Assembly (NCBI RefSeq): GCF_026151205.1
Contig: NC_087084.1
Coordinates: 10,755,453-10,815,452, forward strand
Direction: 5' to 3'
Origin: Bolinopsis microptera
Taxonomy: Eukaryota; Ctenophora; Tentaculata; Lobata; Bolinopsidae
DNA length: 60,000 nucleotides
Shown: in pieces, positions 10,739-21,082 of the stretch
Position numbering within the stretch: the first letter of the stretch is position 1
Layout: every line of letters starts with the position of its first letter
Translations under genes and position numbers: made by a program
Notes under the pieces: model-generated
Databases searched by the model: none
What the model was told of the DNA's origin: nothing
The model's input: the letters and a program-made list of their open reading frames with translations, nothing else

Positions 10739-12290
10739 CTAATAATGAACAGGGTAGCCTGAATCGTGGAAAAAAAAGTGGTTTTCAGAAAAACTTTAAA
10801 AAATTTTGACTTAGAAGTTTTTCGGTCCGAGTCGTTCTCGAGACGTACCTCCTGTATCGAGAGCTCCCGCTTCCGAGCTCGTGTTGCAAAGGGGAGGCCT
10901 GCCTTCCAAGATCACATTACCGGGGGAAACCTCGAGTCCAGAATTGTGTATCGATGGGTAGGTGCGGACTTCGAAAAACCGAAAAAATATTTTCGGCTAA
11001 TAATGAACAGGGTAGCCTGAATCGTGGAAAAAAGTGGTTTTCAGAAAAACTTTGAAAAATTTTGACTTAGAAGTTTTTCGGTCCGAGTCGTTCTCGAGAC
11101 GTACCTCCTGTATCGAGAGCTCCCGCTTCCGAGCTCGTGTGTCGTGTTGCAAAGGGGAGGCCTGCCTTCCAAGATCACATTACCGGGGGAAACCTCGAGT
11201 CCAGAATTGTGTATCGATGGGTAGGTGCGGACTTCGAAAAACCGAAAAAATATTTTCGGCTAATAATGAACAGGGTAGCCTGAATCGTGGAAAAAAGTGG
11301 TTTTCAGAAAAACTTTGAAAAATTTTGACTTAGAAGTTTTTCGGTCCGAGTCGTTCTCGAGACGTACCTCCTGTATCGAGAGCTCCCGCTTCCGAGCTCG
11401 TATCGCAAAGGGGAGGCCTGCCTTTCGAGATCACATTACCAGGGGAAACCTCGAGTCCAGAATTGTGTATCGAGGGGTAGTTGGGGACTTCGAAAAACCG
11501 AAAAAATATTTTCGGCTAATAATGAACAGGGTAGCCTGAATCGTGGAAAAAAGTGGTTTTCAGAAAAACTTTGAAAAATTTTGACTTAGAAGTTTTTCGG
11601 TCCGAGTCGTTCTCGAGACGTACCTCCTGTATCGAGAGCTCCCGCTTCCGAGCTCGTATTGCAAAGGGGAGGCCTGCCTTTCGAGATCACATTACCAGGG
11701 GAAACCTCGAGTCCAGAATTGTGTATCGAGGGGTAGTTGGGGACTTCGAAAAACCGAAAAAATATTTTCGGCTAATAATGAACAGCCTGAATCGTGGAAA
11801 AAAGTGGTTTTCAGAAAAACTTTGAAAAATTTTGACTTAGAAGTTTTTCGGTCCGAGTCGTTCTCGAGACGTACCTCCTGTATCGAGAGCTCCCGCTTCC
11901 GAGCTCGTATTGCAAAGGGGAGGCCTGCCTTTCGAGATCACATTACCAGGGGAAACCTCGAGTCCAGAATTGTGTATCGAGGGGTAGTTGGGGACTTCGA
12001 AAAACCGAAAAAATATTTTCGGCTAATAATGAACAGCCTGAATCGTGGAAAAAAGTGGTTTTCAGAAAAACTTTGAAAAATTTTGACTTAGAAGTTTTTC
12101 GGTCCGAGTCGTTCTCGAGACGTACAGCTCCTGTATCGAGAGCTCCCGCTTCCGAGCTCGTGTTGCAAAGGGGAGGCCTGCCTTCCGAGATCGCATTACC
12201 GGGGGAAACCTTGAGTCCAGAATACAGAATAGTGTATCGAGGGGTAGGTGCGGACTTAGAAAAAACCGGAAAATATTTTGGGCCACCTCC
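10739..12290. repeat. Six tandem ~251-268-bp repeats inside the hAT-like element
   Basis: Units begin near 10739, 11000, 11262, 11519, 11776 and 12027. Each contains GGCTAATAATGAACAG, a CGGTCCGAGTCGTTCTCGAG core and ends in GACTTCGAAAAACCG. Copies 3-5 are almost identical, showing recent expansion. Each unit keeps an 80-90 codon open frame, which I treat as chance conservation of a young repeat. Confidence 0.95.
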
Positions 12291-12709
12291 CTGTGCTAGC
12301 CCCCGGCTATAATCGCAAAATTGGCAGTATTTAATCTTCTGATTATGAAATACGAAATATGAAGGTCACGTGTTCAGGGTCTGGGTAGCTACTTAATTAG
12401 CTCATTACTGCAATCATGTGACTCAGCTCTATTAGTACTGTACTAGACAGTGCCTGCTTACGAACAACCTTATTAAGCACCTCTGGTTGTAAGTCACGTG
12501 ACCCAATGATACTCAGACTTGCATGAAAAAAAGGGAATTCGCACAAACGCGCTCAATCAGGGGTCTGGCAGCATATGCCAATTAGATATCATTTCTGATT
12601 ATTACTCGTCTAGTGTCGTGACTCGTGTCTACTCGTGTTACATTGTGTCTGCTACGTACTGCTTGTTTAAGCAATGTCTAGTAGTATATAGGAAGATTTG
12701 TAAAAAAAC

Positions 12710-12757
12710 TATATCTGTTCGGACGTTGAAGCCGCCCTAAGTCGAGTCGAGTAGTAG
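12710..12757 (+). repeat. Short match to the 3' end of the LINE at 44362-47887
   Basis: The stretch TCGGACGTTGAAGCCGCCC followed by TAAGTCGAGTCGAG matches the 3' terminus of the window's RTE-like LINE (CGGACGCTGAAGCCGCCTTAAGTC). The sequence upstream is not LINE coding sequence. It is a 3' relic or a SINE sharing the LINE tail. Confidence 0.5.
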
Positions 12758-13034
12758 TAAATCTAAAACATCGTCCGTCTGGTAGTTCTACTCAGAAGAA
12801 AATGGGATCCCTTATGCAAGCTGCAAGAAGTGCTCGATGAAGATTAGGCGTGGAAAGGAAGGAAATTTTCCGGCAACATCCGGCAAAAACCGGCAAAATC
12901 CGGCTGCCTTTTATTTCACTCTGAAACCACCGGTTCCGGTCCGGCAAAATCCGGCTTGCCGGATTTGAGATCCAAATCCGGCTGAATCCGGTCCGGCAGC
13001 CAAAACCCCAATCCGGTCGGTTCCTAGTTGCTAC

Positions 13035-13872
13035 GCAATGACCTAGTTAACCTTTGATAAAAAAGCACCATTATTCTAACGTTTATTTTACTTCACTTCC
13101 AAAGTTACTTAAACAAAATCTAAAGCCTTAATCAAAATTCTAAGAATGCCATCTCCTATTCCTGTCCTGTTTTTACAACCCTGCTAACAATCGATAGGTT
13201 TCAACTCCATTTGCGAGCTAGAATTGGTAACGCTAGAGGGCAATTTCTTGATAAATTAGTAGTGTTTTCCCCCGTTTTTCCCCGTTGCCGGGGGGATTTA
13301 TTCAATTTTATGATATAGATATACCAAAGTTCTAAATTACAGATAGTGTAAGCACAACGCTGCTATCTAATCTTTCTTTTAAAGAACAGAATTATAAAAG
13401 TTGCATTCGGTGCCAATTTGCTCTGTCAAAAGCAATATTCCTAAGATAATTAATAAATTCCGGCAAATTAAGTCGCGCTTTATAGACTAGAAAAAAACGC
13501 TTGGGCCTCCAGCGTCCAATTTATGTCCGCTCAAATAAAATCCGAAAAGTTAGCTCAGTTTTACGCCCACGTTATCACTTCTCATAACTTTGGTTAATGT
13601 GATAGATATTTTTGATGTGGTGAAATACTTGAAAATTTGTTGTCATTGTCCAATAAGGTCAAATAACAACCATACTTTCTACAGTGCGGAGCTAGATGAA
13701 GAGAAATTAAAACATAACTGATTTTAAATATCCTCGATCGAGTAAGCTTTCGACTAGCGCATTTCTAATTCTAATCTAATGTGAAAAGTCTGAAAACTTT
13801 TCATAATACATTTCAGTCGAAGATAAGAACAGTCTGATAAGAATAGACAATCCAGAGCAAGAAGTAGGTAAG
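13035..13872. other. Upstream region of the ARM-like gene
   Basis: AT-rich sequence. The frame of the gene stays open upstream of its ATG to a TTTCAG at about 13810-13815, so the ATG at 13873 may lie inside an exon that begins at this acceptor, with an unseen upstream exon. No clear TATA box. Confidence 0.4.
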
Positions 13873-16800
13873 ATGATTACTATAAATAGTAAACTTGGTA
13901 CAAAAGAGGAAATATCTTCTCTCGCTACCAAACTTCGCTCAGTTCCTGATGATAAAGATAAAATAGTGTGCCCAGATGTGATAAAGAAGCTGAAACAAAC
14001 TGATTTTTACAGTGTGGTTGTTGATTTGTATAAGAGTAATGAGGAGTTGCAATTTAGGAGGGATGCAACTTTCTTATTGAGAAGGGTCGGATCCTACGGT
14101 GATAAGGAAGATTTAAAGGAGCTAGTTCATAGAGGTATAGTGAGGCTCATCCTTACAGATTGTGTTCACTCAACAGATGCAGATATCATAATAAACATAG
14201 TGACAGTCTTAAGAGATGTATCTTCCGAACATAACAAGGTTCTTTTGTCAGACATTGCTGAGGAAGGTCTTTATGATAAAATGATATACCTGCTGGAGAC
14301 CTGGAAAAGAAACGATGATATAGCTGGGAGAATACTTTTCATGATCAACACGATAAGTATTTATGAGATGTCATTAGGTGAAGATATTGTTTCCTTAAAC
14401 CAGCCTAGATTGGTTGATATGCTGAGAAATAAACATCAACTTCTTAGAGAAATAATAAGTTCGGACACCAGCTGTAAAGTAACCGCTGCGATACTGTTAA
14501 ATAAATACCTGGACAGTATTAAGGAAAGTGAGATATTACAACTGTTAATACCACCGACAAATGAAATGTTCACTGAGGGAGGTATTGTTAAGTTAGCTAG
14601 TAACATAAGAGCGATACCTGATGAAGAAGAAGAATTTGGAAAACAAGTAATCAAAGAGGTTGTTTCAGCTGACTTTATCAGAAAGTTTAGCGAAAAGTAC
14701 GACAGTAATACTGAGGAGGTGTATCGTAGAAACCTGACATATGTGATGGCAATAGTAGCTTCTATAGGAGATAAAGCTGTAATAAGCTCACTGGTTAAAA
14801 GTGGTGTTATAAAAACTTTGATAACAACATTTGAACATTGCACTGACAGTGAGGTTATGTGCAATATATCATATATTCTCGAGAACATTGCATTTGATAA
14901 CGGTGAACACGCACATGTTGACCACCTTGTTGAGGAGGGAGTTCTAAGCCTTATATCTAAACTACTACAGAAGTGGAGTAAAGATGACAATGTGATGGTT
15001 AGGTTACTTTACACTTTACAGACAATTACCTGTTATAAGCAGGATATCAAGGAGTTAGCAAACAGTACAGAGTACGGAAATATAGCTCTACTCCTACAAG
15101 AGTTATTAGAAACAGCTTCCTGTGACAGTGTTATTGTGCAGACTATTGATGCGATCAGGAGTTTAGTACTGTGGACTGATGTACTTCACACAGTGTTTCT
15201 ACACGCAAGCTTCTTTACCACAGCTTTCCGACACCTGCAATCAACTAAGCTAAGCAGTGATAGTAAGCAGTACCTACTGTGTGATATTATATGTACATTA
15301 GCAAACAACAATACTGATACTATAAAAGATCTGCTGATTCCTTACTCTCAACCACTGAAAGAATTTGCAAAGACGGGGAGTGATAGTGGGTTAAGTGTAA
15401 ATGCTGCAATACTTCTATTCAAATACCTGGACAGTATTGAGGAAACTGAGCTATTACAACTGTTAATACCACCGACAGATGAAATGTTCACTGAGGAAGG
15501 TATTGTAAAGCTAGCCAGTAACATAAGAGCAATACCTTATGAAGAAGAAGAATTGGGAAAACAAATAATCGGAAAGGTTGTTTCAGCTGACTTTATCAGC
15601 AAGTTTAGTGAAAAGTACGACAGTAATACTGAGGAGGTGTATCGTAGAAACCTGACATATGTGCTTGTAAGAGTAACTTCTCTAGGAGGTAAAGCTGTAA
15701 TAAGCTCACTGGTTAAAAGTGGTGTTATAAAAACTTTGATAACAACATTTGAACATTGCAATGACAGTGAGGTTATGTGCAATATATCATATTCTCTAGA
15801 GAACATTGCATATGATAACGGGGATTCCACAAATGTTGACCACCTTGTTGAGGAGGGAGTTCTAAGCGTTATATCTAAACTACTACAGAAGTGGAGTAAT
15901 TGTAAAGACGACACTGTGATGGTTAGGTTACTTTTCACTTTACAGAACATTACCGGTTATAGTGAAGATATCAAGGAGTTAATAGCAAACAGTACAGAGT
16001 ACGAAAACATAGCTCTACTCCTACAAGAGGTATTAGAAACAGCTTCCAGTGACAGTGTTCTTGTGCAGACTATTAATGCGATCAGGAGTTTAGTACTGTG
16101 GTCTGATGTACTTCACACAGTGTTTCTACACGCAAGCTTCTTTACCACAGCTTTCCGACACCTGCAATCAACTGCACTAAACACTGATTATAGTAAGCAG
16201 TACCTACTGTGTGATATTATATGTACATTAGCGAACAAGAATACTGATAATATAAAAGATCTGCTGATTCCTTACTCTCAACTACTGAAAGAATTTGCAA
16301 AGACGGGGAGTGATAGTGGGTTAAGTGTAAATGCTGCAATACTTCTATTCAAATACCTGGACAGTATTGAGGAAACTGAGCTATTACAACTGTTAATACC
16401 ACCGACAGATGAAATGTTCACTGAGGAAGGTATCGTAAAGCTAGCCAGTAACATAAGAGCAATACCTTATGAAGAAGAAGAATTGGGAAAACAAGTAATC
16501 AGAAAGTTTGTTTCAGCTGACTTTATCAGCAAGTTTAGTGAAAAGTACGACAGTAATACTGAGGAGGTGTATCGTAGAAACCTGACATATGTGCTTGAAA
16601 GAGTAACTTCTCTAGAAGATAAAGCTGTAATAAGCTCACTGGTTAAAAGTGGTGTTATAAAGCATTTGATAACAACATGTGAATATTGCACTGACAGTGA
16701 GGTTATGTGTAATATATCAGATACTCTGCAGTATATTGCATATGATAACGGGGATGAACACGCACATGTTGACCACCTTGTTGAGGAGGGAGTTCTAAGC

Positions 16801-17313
16801 CTTATATCTAAACTACTACAGAAGTGGAGTAAAGATGACACTGTGATGGTTAGGTTATTTTGCATTTTACGATCCATTACCTGTCTGCATAGGCAGGATA
16901 TCAAGGAGTTAATAGCTAACAGCACAGAGCACGGGAATATACCTCTACTCCTACAAGAGTTATTAGAAACAGCTTCCAGTGACAGTGTTATTGCGCAGAC
17001 TATTGATGCGATCATGTGTTTAGTACTGTGGACTGATATACATCACACAGTGTTTCTACACGCAAGCTTCTTCACCACAGCTTTCCGACACCTGCAATCA
17101 ACTACCCTAAACAGTGATAGTAAGCAGTTATTACTGTGTGATATCATATGTACATTAGCAAACAAGAATACTGATAATATGAAAGATCTGCTGATTCCTT
17201 ACTCTCGACCACTTAAAGAATTTGCCAAGACGGGGAGTGATAGTTTGTTAAGTGTTAATGCTACAATACTGTTAAATAAATACCTGGGCAGTATTGAGGA
17301 AAGTGAGCTTTAA
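13873..17313 (+). CDS. ARM/HEAT-like repeat protein with three near-identical modules
   Basis: A 1146-codon uninterrupted frame. The sequence is helical with ARM-like motifs such as SLVKSGVIKTLITTFEHC and LVEEGVLSLISKLLQKW, spaced as in armadillo/HEAT proteins. The first ~231 residues are a divergent unit. Then come three modules of about 306, 310 and 300 residues (starting at the MFTE motif, DNA 14566, 15484 and 16414) that are nearly identical in DNA, so they arose by recent tandem duplication. The last module stops exactly where the next would begin, at GAGCTTTAA in place of GAGCTATTA. No signal peptide or membrane span is visible, so it is probably an intracellular scaffold. Family unknown to me. 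ATG at 13873 is the first in frame, but an upstream exon is possible. A poly(A) signal AATAAA lies at 17590-17595. Confidence 0.8.
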   Translation: MITINSKLGTKEEISSLATKLRSVPDDKDKIVCPDVIKKLKQTDFYSVVVDLYKSNEELQFRRDATFLLRRVGSYGDKEDLKELVHRGIVRLILTDCVHSTDADIIINIVTVLRDVSSEHNKVLLSDIAEEGLYDKMIYLLETWKRNDDIAGRILFMINTISIYEMSLGEDIVSLNQPRLVDMLRNKHQLLREIISSDTSCKVTAAILLNKYLDSIKESEILQLLIPPTNEMFTEGGIVKLASNIRAIPDEEEEFGKQVIKEVVSADFIRKFSEKYDSNTEEVYRRNLTYVMAIVASIGDKAVISSLVKSGVIKTLITTFEHCTDSEVMCNISYILENIAFDNGEHAHVDHLVEEGVLSLISKLLQKWSKDDNVMVRLLYTLQTITCYKQDIKELANSTEYGNIALLLQELLETASCDSVIVQTIDAIRSLVLWTDVLHTVFLHASFFTTAFRHLQSTKLSSDSKQYLLCDIICTLANNNTDTIKDLLIPYSQPLKEFAKTGSDSGLSVNAAILLFKYLDSIEETELLQLLIPPTDEMFTEEGIVKLASNIRAIPYEEEELGKQIIGKVVSADFISKFSEKYDSNTEEVYRRNLTYVLVRVTSLGGKAVISSLVKSGVIKTLITTFEHCNDSEVMCNISYSLENIAYDNGDSTNVDHLVEEGVLSVISKLLQKWSNCKDDTVMVRLLFTLQNITGYSEDIKELIANSTEYENIALLLQEVLETASSDSVLVQTINAIRSLVLWSDVLHTVFLHASFFTTAFRHLQSTALNTDYSKQYLLCDIICTLANKNTDNIKDLLIPYSQLLKEFAKTGSDSGLSVNAAILLFKYLDSIEETELLQLLIPPTDEMFTEEGIVKLASNIRAIPYEEEELGKQVIRKFVSADFISKFSEKYDSNTEEVYRRNLTYVLERVTSLEDKAVISSLVKSGVIKHLITTCEYCTDSEVMCNISDTLQYIAYDNGDEHAHVDHLVEEGVLSLISKLLQKWSKDDTVMVRLFCILRSITCLHRQDIKELIANSTEHGNIPLLLQELLETASSDSVIAQTIDAIMCLVLWTDIHHTVFLHASFFTTAFRHLQSTTLNSDSKQLLLCDIICTLANKNTDNMKDLLIPYSRPLKEFAKTGSDSLLSVNATILLNKYLGSIEESEL

Positions 17314-18413
17314 ATGAATCTGCGATTTTGACATCCTGAGTAGATAGCCCCTTTGTATTATTAGTTAGTGAGTTAGTTAGTATTACATTTAGTGGACGGC
17401 TTCCTTAGATGTATGTTAGTTCTTTTCAGGCATTAAAACATCTATAAGCTCTCCATTCTAACTATATATATATGTACAGTCATTTTTTTTGTAGTTAGAA
17501 TGGAGAATACATTTAGAATATATATATTTACAAATAAGTATTTAAAAACTTACATAATCTCATATCCTCATATTCTCTATTTTATATTCAATAAACCACA
17601 CCTTGTTCGATTGTGTAATCTATTAGTAATGATATTACTTTATCGGTAATAATTAGGTAATAATGATATAATTTTATTAGAAATGATGTTACTTTATCGA
17701 TAATGATATTGGCATTGCTTTATTAGTACTTGTATTACTTTATAGTTTATTAATAATAAGGTAATATTATGGTCGTATCCAGATCTCGGATAATATCTGT
17801 TTTTATTTGGATCTATCGGCAACTTATTTCCCTTTTGTCGATATGATCTATCGCCATTATAAACGTACCAATTATTTTGGTTAATTTGACCTGGGTACAT
17901 CGCTTGCACCTTCTGTAATTTTCCATCTATCCATCGATAGAAATGAGACTTATCTCTATAAATTTACCTTACGTTTATTATGTCGCTTTTCTCCACGGTT
18001 ATAATGTATTTACCAATTATTATACGTTCGTTATATGAGTGAATCAGTGAATGTTACTGCTTTATTGTTGGTGTATACTGTATATATTCAGTTGAATACT
18101 ACTACTTTACTGTATCTGAGCATATGTTACAGACTAGTTATTTAAAAGTTTTACTTGTGTTTGATTACTGAGTTTGTCTGAATAATGCCCCCCCCCCCCC
18201 CTGAAAATTATCTTTTAAAACTTCAGTTTTAATCAGTGTTCAATTGTAAAGATCTTTCTAATTTCCAATATACACTATACTGCAGTATAGTCAATAGTTT
18301 GATTATATTATTCTAACAGTGAAATCATTTAACAATATATGATATGTCTAGACTCTAGAAGATCAGATGATATCAGATACAAGACAGAGATCAGATCTGA
18401 TCAACTAAAACAG
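17314..18413. other. 3' flank of the ARM-like gene, AT-rich
   Basis: Contains a 14-bp inverted repeat (17451-17464 with 17492-17505, CTCCATTCTAACTA), an AATAAA at 17590, and a region of TTACTTTATCG/TAATGATAT repeats at about 17620-17770. Confidence 0.5.
18076..18236. repeat. Dispersed repeat, copy 1 (copy 2 at 50359-50480)
   Basis: The words GTATCTGAGCATATGTTACA, GACTAGTTATTTAAA and TGATTACTGAGTTTGTCTGA occur here and again at 50359-50480 in the same orientation. Copy 1 has a poly-C insertion (about 18187) that copy 2 lacks. Confidence 0.85.
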
Positions 18414-18959
18414 CGTTTCTGCACGCGCGAAGAAATATCTGGTGAAGTGGTAAGTTAAAAACGTGCAGTATGATTTTTGTGAGATTAATTTTTAAAATCT
18501 ACTTTTTAATAACCATCTGATTGTGTCTTGTATTATACATATTATATTTATATTCAAATATTGATCTCCTTAGTGACCGGGTAGTGTATACACTACTTGT
18601 TACTGTGTTAGCATTACTTCTGGGTAATGTATACACTACTTTATAATTATATTTAATTTTTCAGAGTAAAAATCATGATTTACGTAACTTCCCGCCAAGT
18701 CATAACGACAATATTAAAAGCTTAGTTTTAAATGTCTTATATCAAATATCATGAAACTATATAATAGTAGATATAAACTATATATATTAAATGTCTTATA
18801 TTTATTTATAAAGATAAAACATAACACTGTAACAGCACCAAACTCAGACAGCCACTATTTCAGTTTGGCAACTCTGTGGATAAGAAAAGTTTATCAGAAG
18901 AACTGTTAGGAAGGTGCCAGGATACAGAATCTCAGAACCAACTAACAATTAAGAAGTAG
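18414..18959 (+). CDS. Candidate pair of small exons (uncertain)
   Basis: AACAG|CGT at 18414 opens a 36-nt frame ending at GTG|GTAAGT (18449). TTTCAG|TTT at 18864 opens a frame of 31 codons to TAG at 18959 (peptide ends NQLTIKK). Both are phase 0 and would join in frame. The second reads like real coding sequence (DKKSLSEELLGRCQDTESQ). It could be the 3' end of an alternative transcript of the gene upstream, or chance. No recognisable domain. Confidence 0.25.
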
Positions 18960-19059
18960 AACCTTGACAGTATGGCGGGGAACATGAACAATATTCAAAT
19001 ACGATTATCCGAACACTTCCAGAGTGCTTGATATTTCAGTGACTTATTATATTATATTA

Positions 19060-19500
19060 TATTTTGAATGCGATTAAATATTTTGAATGAGATTAAATAT
19101 TTTGAATGCGATTAAATATACGGTTAGATATTTTGAATTCGAATAAATATTTTGAATACGATTAAATATTTTGAATGCGATTAAATATTTTGAATACGAT
19201 TAAATATTTTAAATACGATTAAATATTTTGAATACGAATAAATATTTTGAATGCGATTAAATATTCATATTTTGAATGCGATTAAATATTCATATTTTGA
19301 ATGCGATTAAATATTTTGAATGCGATTAGATATTTTGAATACGGTTAAATATTTTGAATTCGAATAAATATTTTGAATTCGATTAAATATTTTGCATGCG
19401 ATTGAATACTTTGAATACGATTAAATATTTTGAATGCGATTAAATATTTTGAATACGTTTAAATGTTTTGAATGCGATTGAATATTTTGAATACGATTAC
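19060..19500. repeat. Minisatellite of ATTTTGAATRCGATTAAAT units
   Basis: About 24 units of an 18-19-bp repeat (TTTTGAATGCGATTAAATA with variants), AT-rich and moderately diverged. Confidence 0.95.
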
Positions 19501-20540
19501 ATTTTTTTAATCGGTTTATTTATGAAAATTACAATTTTTCTTATTTAAATTTATAGTTTAAATTTGTATATCACTATGATCTGCTTCCAATATTTGTTTG
19601 AAATAATTTACATATTCCATACTGTTTATTTGGATGTGCTTTCTGTAGATAATAATAATCTCCACTGCACTAATATCCACTGGAGATATGGTGGAGATAC
19701 GAGCGAACATGTTGCTCAAATAACAGTCTTAAAGCGAGGTGGGGCCGATATATGATATACTTCCAAATGTTTCGTTGAATAGTGCTATTCACTATTGCTA
19801 TATTGTATCGCTTACAAATTTCTACTTAAGGGGGCCGGGGGGTGGGGGGGTCTTCATCAAAATTCTCTCGAAATCGACTTTATAGTTGTTTCCAATCGAG
19901 GGGCCCCCTTAATAAACAAAAAAAAATAGGATAATTGTAATGTTTCGGTAGATTCCAATGAAATGTAACTGAAATACAACAATATAAATATAAATACAGT
20001 CCAAGTTAAGCATAATACATTGCGACTATAAATAAGGTCTTAAAGATGATGGTACAAACAAAAGGTGCAGGATTTAAAATGCTGCTCTAAAGATTTGAGA
20101 TATTAACCAATCAGAGCACAGTATTCACACCACGTGACACAAGCTAACCAATGTCAGTACTTCAGTACATAATTTCAAACGTAAATATCTTATAATAAAC
20201 TGAGAAGTAATGATGATTGTTTTTATTAGCACATTTTTTATTAAAGTCAACGGCATTACCATCAACTAGGGGAAAAGTAAGATAACTAAAAAAGAACAAG
20301 AAATTTAAAAATTGTGACTTAAAAACTGGATCGTTTAAAATTTACAAAGAAAAAAGCTTTGAATCTAAATCAACCGATTAAAAGTATTTATTTTATATTA
20401 AATATAAGACACACGTAGATAAATACCACGTGAGGACAATTAACTATAACAAATAATGAATAGTCACAGTATATATTACTTTTACTTTTTAACACGAGCA
20501 CTCAATACATAAGGTTGTAAATGTAAGCCTGCTTTGCAAA
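19501..20540. other. No gene seen; one isolated CCAAT/CACGTG unit
   Basis: Mostly AT-rich. At 20108-20149 there is one isolated copy of the 41-bp unit (ACCAATCAGAGCACAG ... CCACGTGACAC) that forms the satellite at 21226-22168. Confidence 0.6.
19830..19908. mobile_element. Tiny TTAA-flanked inverted-repeat element
   Basis: Begins GGGGGCC and ends GGCCCCC, with TTAA on both sides (19826-19829, 19909-19912), as expected for a piggyBac-type MITE. Only 79 bp; the inverted ends are just 7 bp, so the call is tentative. A related sequence without the second end is at about 51755. Confidence 0.35.
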
Positions 20541-20866
20541 GTGTGTTATAATACTATCGTTGTTAAATACGTCAAAAATCGGCTCAAAATACGGCGTATT
20601 CAATGTTCGAGAGAAATACGTAAGTTTCCAATCAATAAGCCCGAAAAAATTGAACTTAGACCCTGTTAAATTTTGTCCGGAATACGTTTAAAATTTGTCC
20701 GAAATACGTGCAGATCAAATATTGTAAAATATTTATTGTAAAAAATCGTTCTTACTCCACAGTGGAAATCGAAATACGCGAATTTTCGACGACAAATACG
20801 ATTGCGTACGCATACGTTTGCTTGAAACGCTACGTATTTAACAGCATTGTATAATACTAAACAAGA
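20541..20866. mobile_element. MITE-like element with TGTTAAATACG ends
   Basis: Left end TATAATACTATCGTTGTTAAATACG; the right end is an imperfect inverted copy (CGTATTTAACAGCATTGTATAATAC, with about four differences). The interior is studded with AAATACG words. Target duplication not resolved. Confidence 0.45.
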
Positions 20867-21082
20867 GAAAGTTAGCAACTCAGTGCTCCCTAGTCATGTA
20901 CACACTTGTAGTCATTAAGCCGCGCACTGATCTTGATACGCAGTTTTAATAATCCGTAACCATGGTAACACCACCTTAGTTCTCAACTTGACAATTTGCA
21001 TAATTTAAAAAGAAGCTACTTGAATAGCAACTGTTTAAAAAGTAAGACTACGTAGGTTTCACATCACCAGTCACCATGGAAA

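Larger units (their letters stand above)
10584..13026. mobile_element. Non-autonomous hAT-like element with 8-bp target duplication
   Basis: The ends are inverted: TAGGAACCGACCGGA at 10584 and its complement ending at 13026. The 8-bp word GTTGCTAC flanks it exactly (10576-10583 and 13027-13034). Terminal TAGG plus an 8-bp duplication is typical of the hAT superfamily. Subterminal regions are dense in CCGG/CCGGTTCCGG words on both sides. The inside holds six tandem ~255-bp repeats and about 450 bp of other sequence (12290-12760), but no transposase, so it must depend on one elsewhere. Confidence 0.85.

Noticed and set aside
10766-12312. Six similar 80-94 codon frames
   Set aside because: They are the same tandem repeat unit read repeatedly. 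There is no promoter or domain, and conservation is explained by the youth of the repeat.
14436-17015. Three minus-strand frames of 137-184 codons
   Set aside because: They are shadows of the modular ARM-like gene and recur because the module is repeated.
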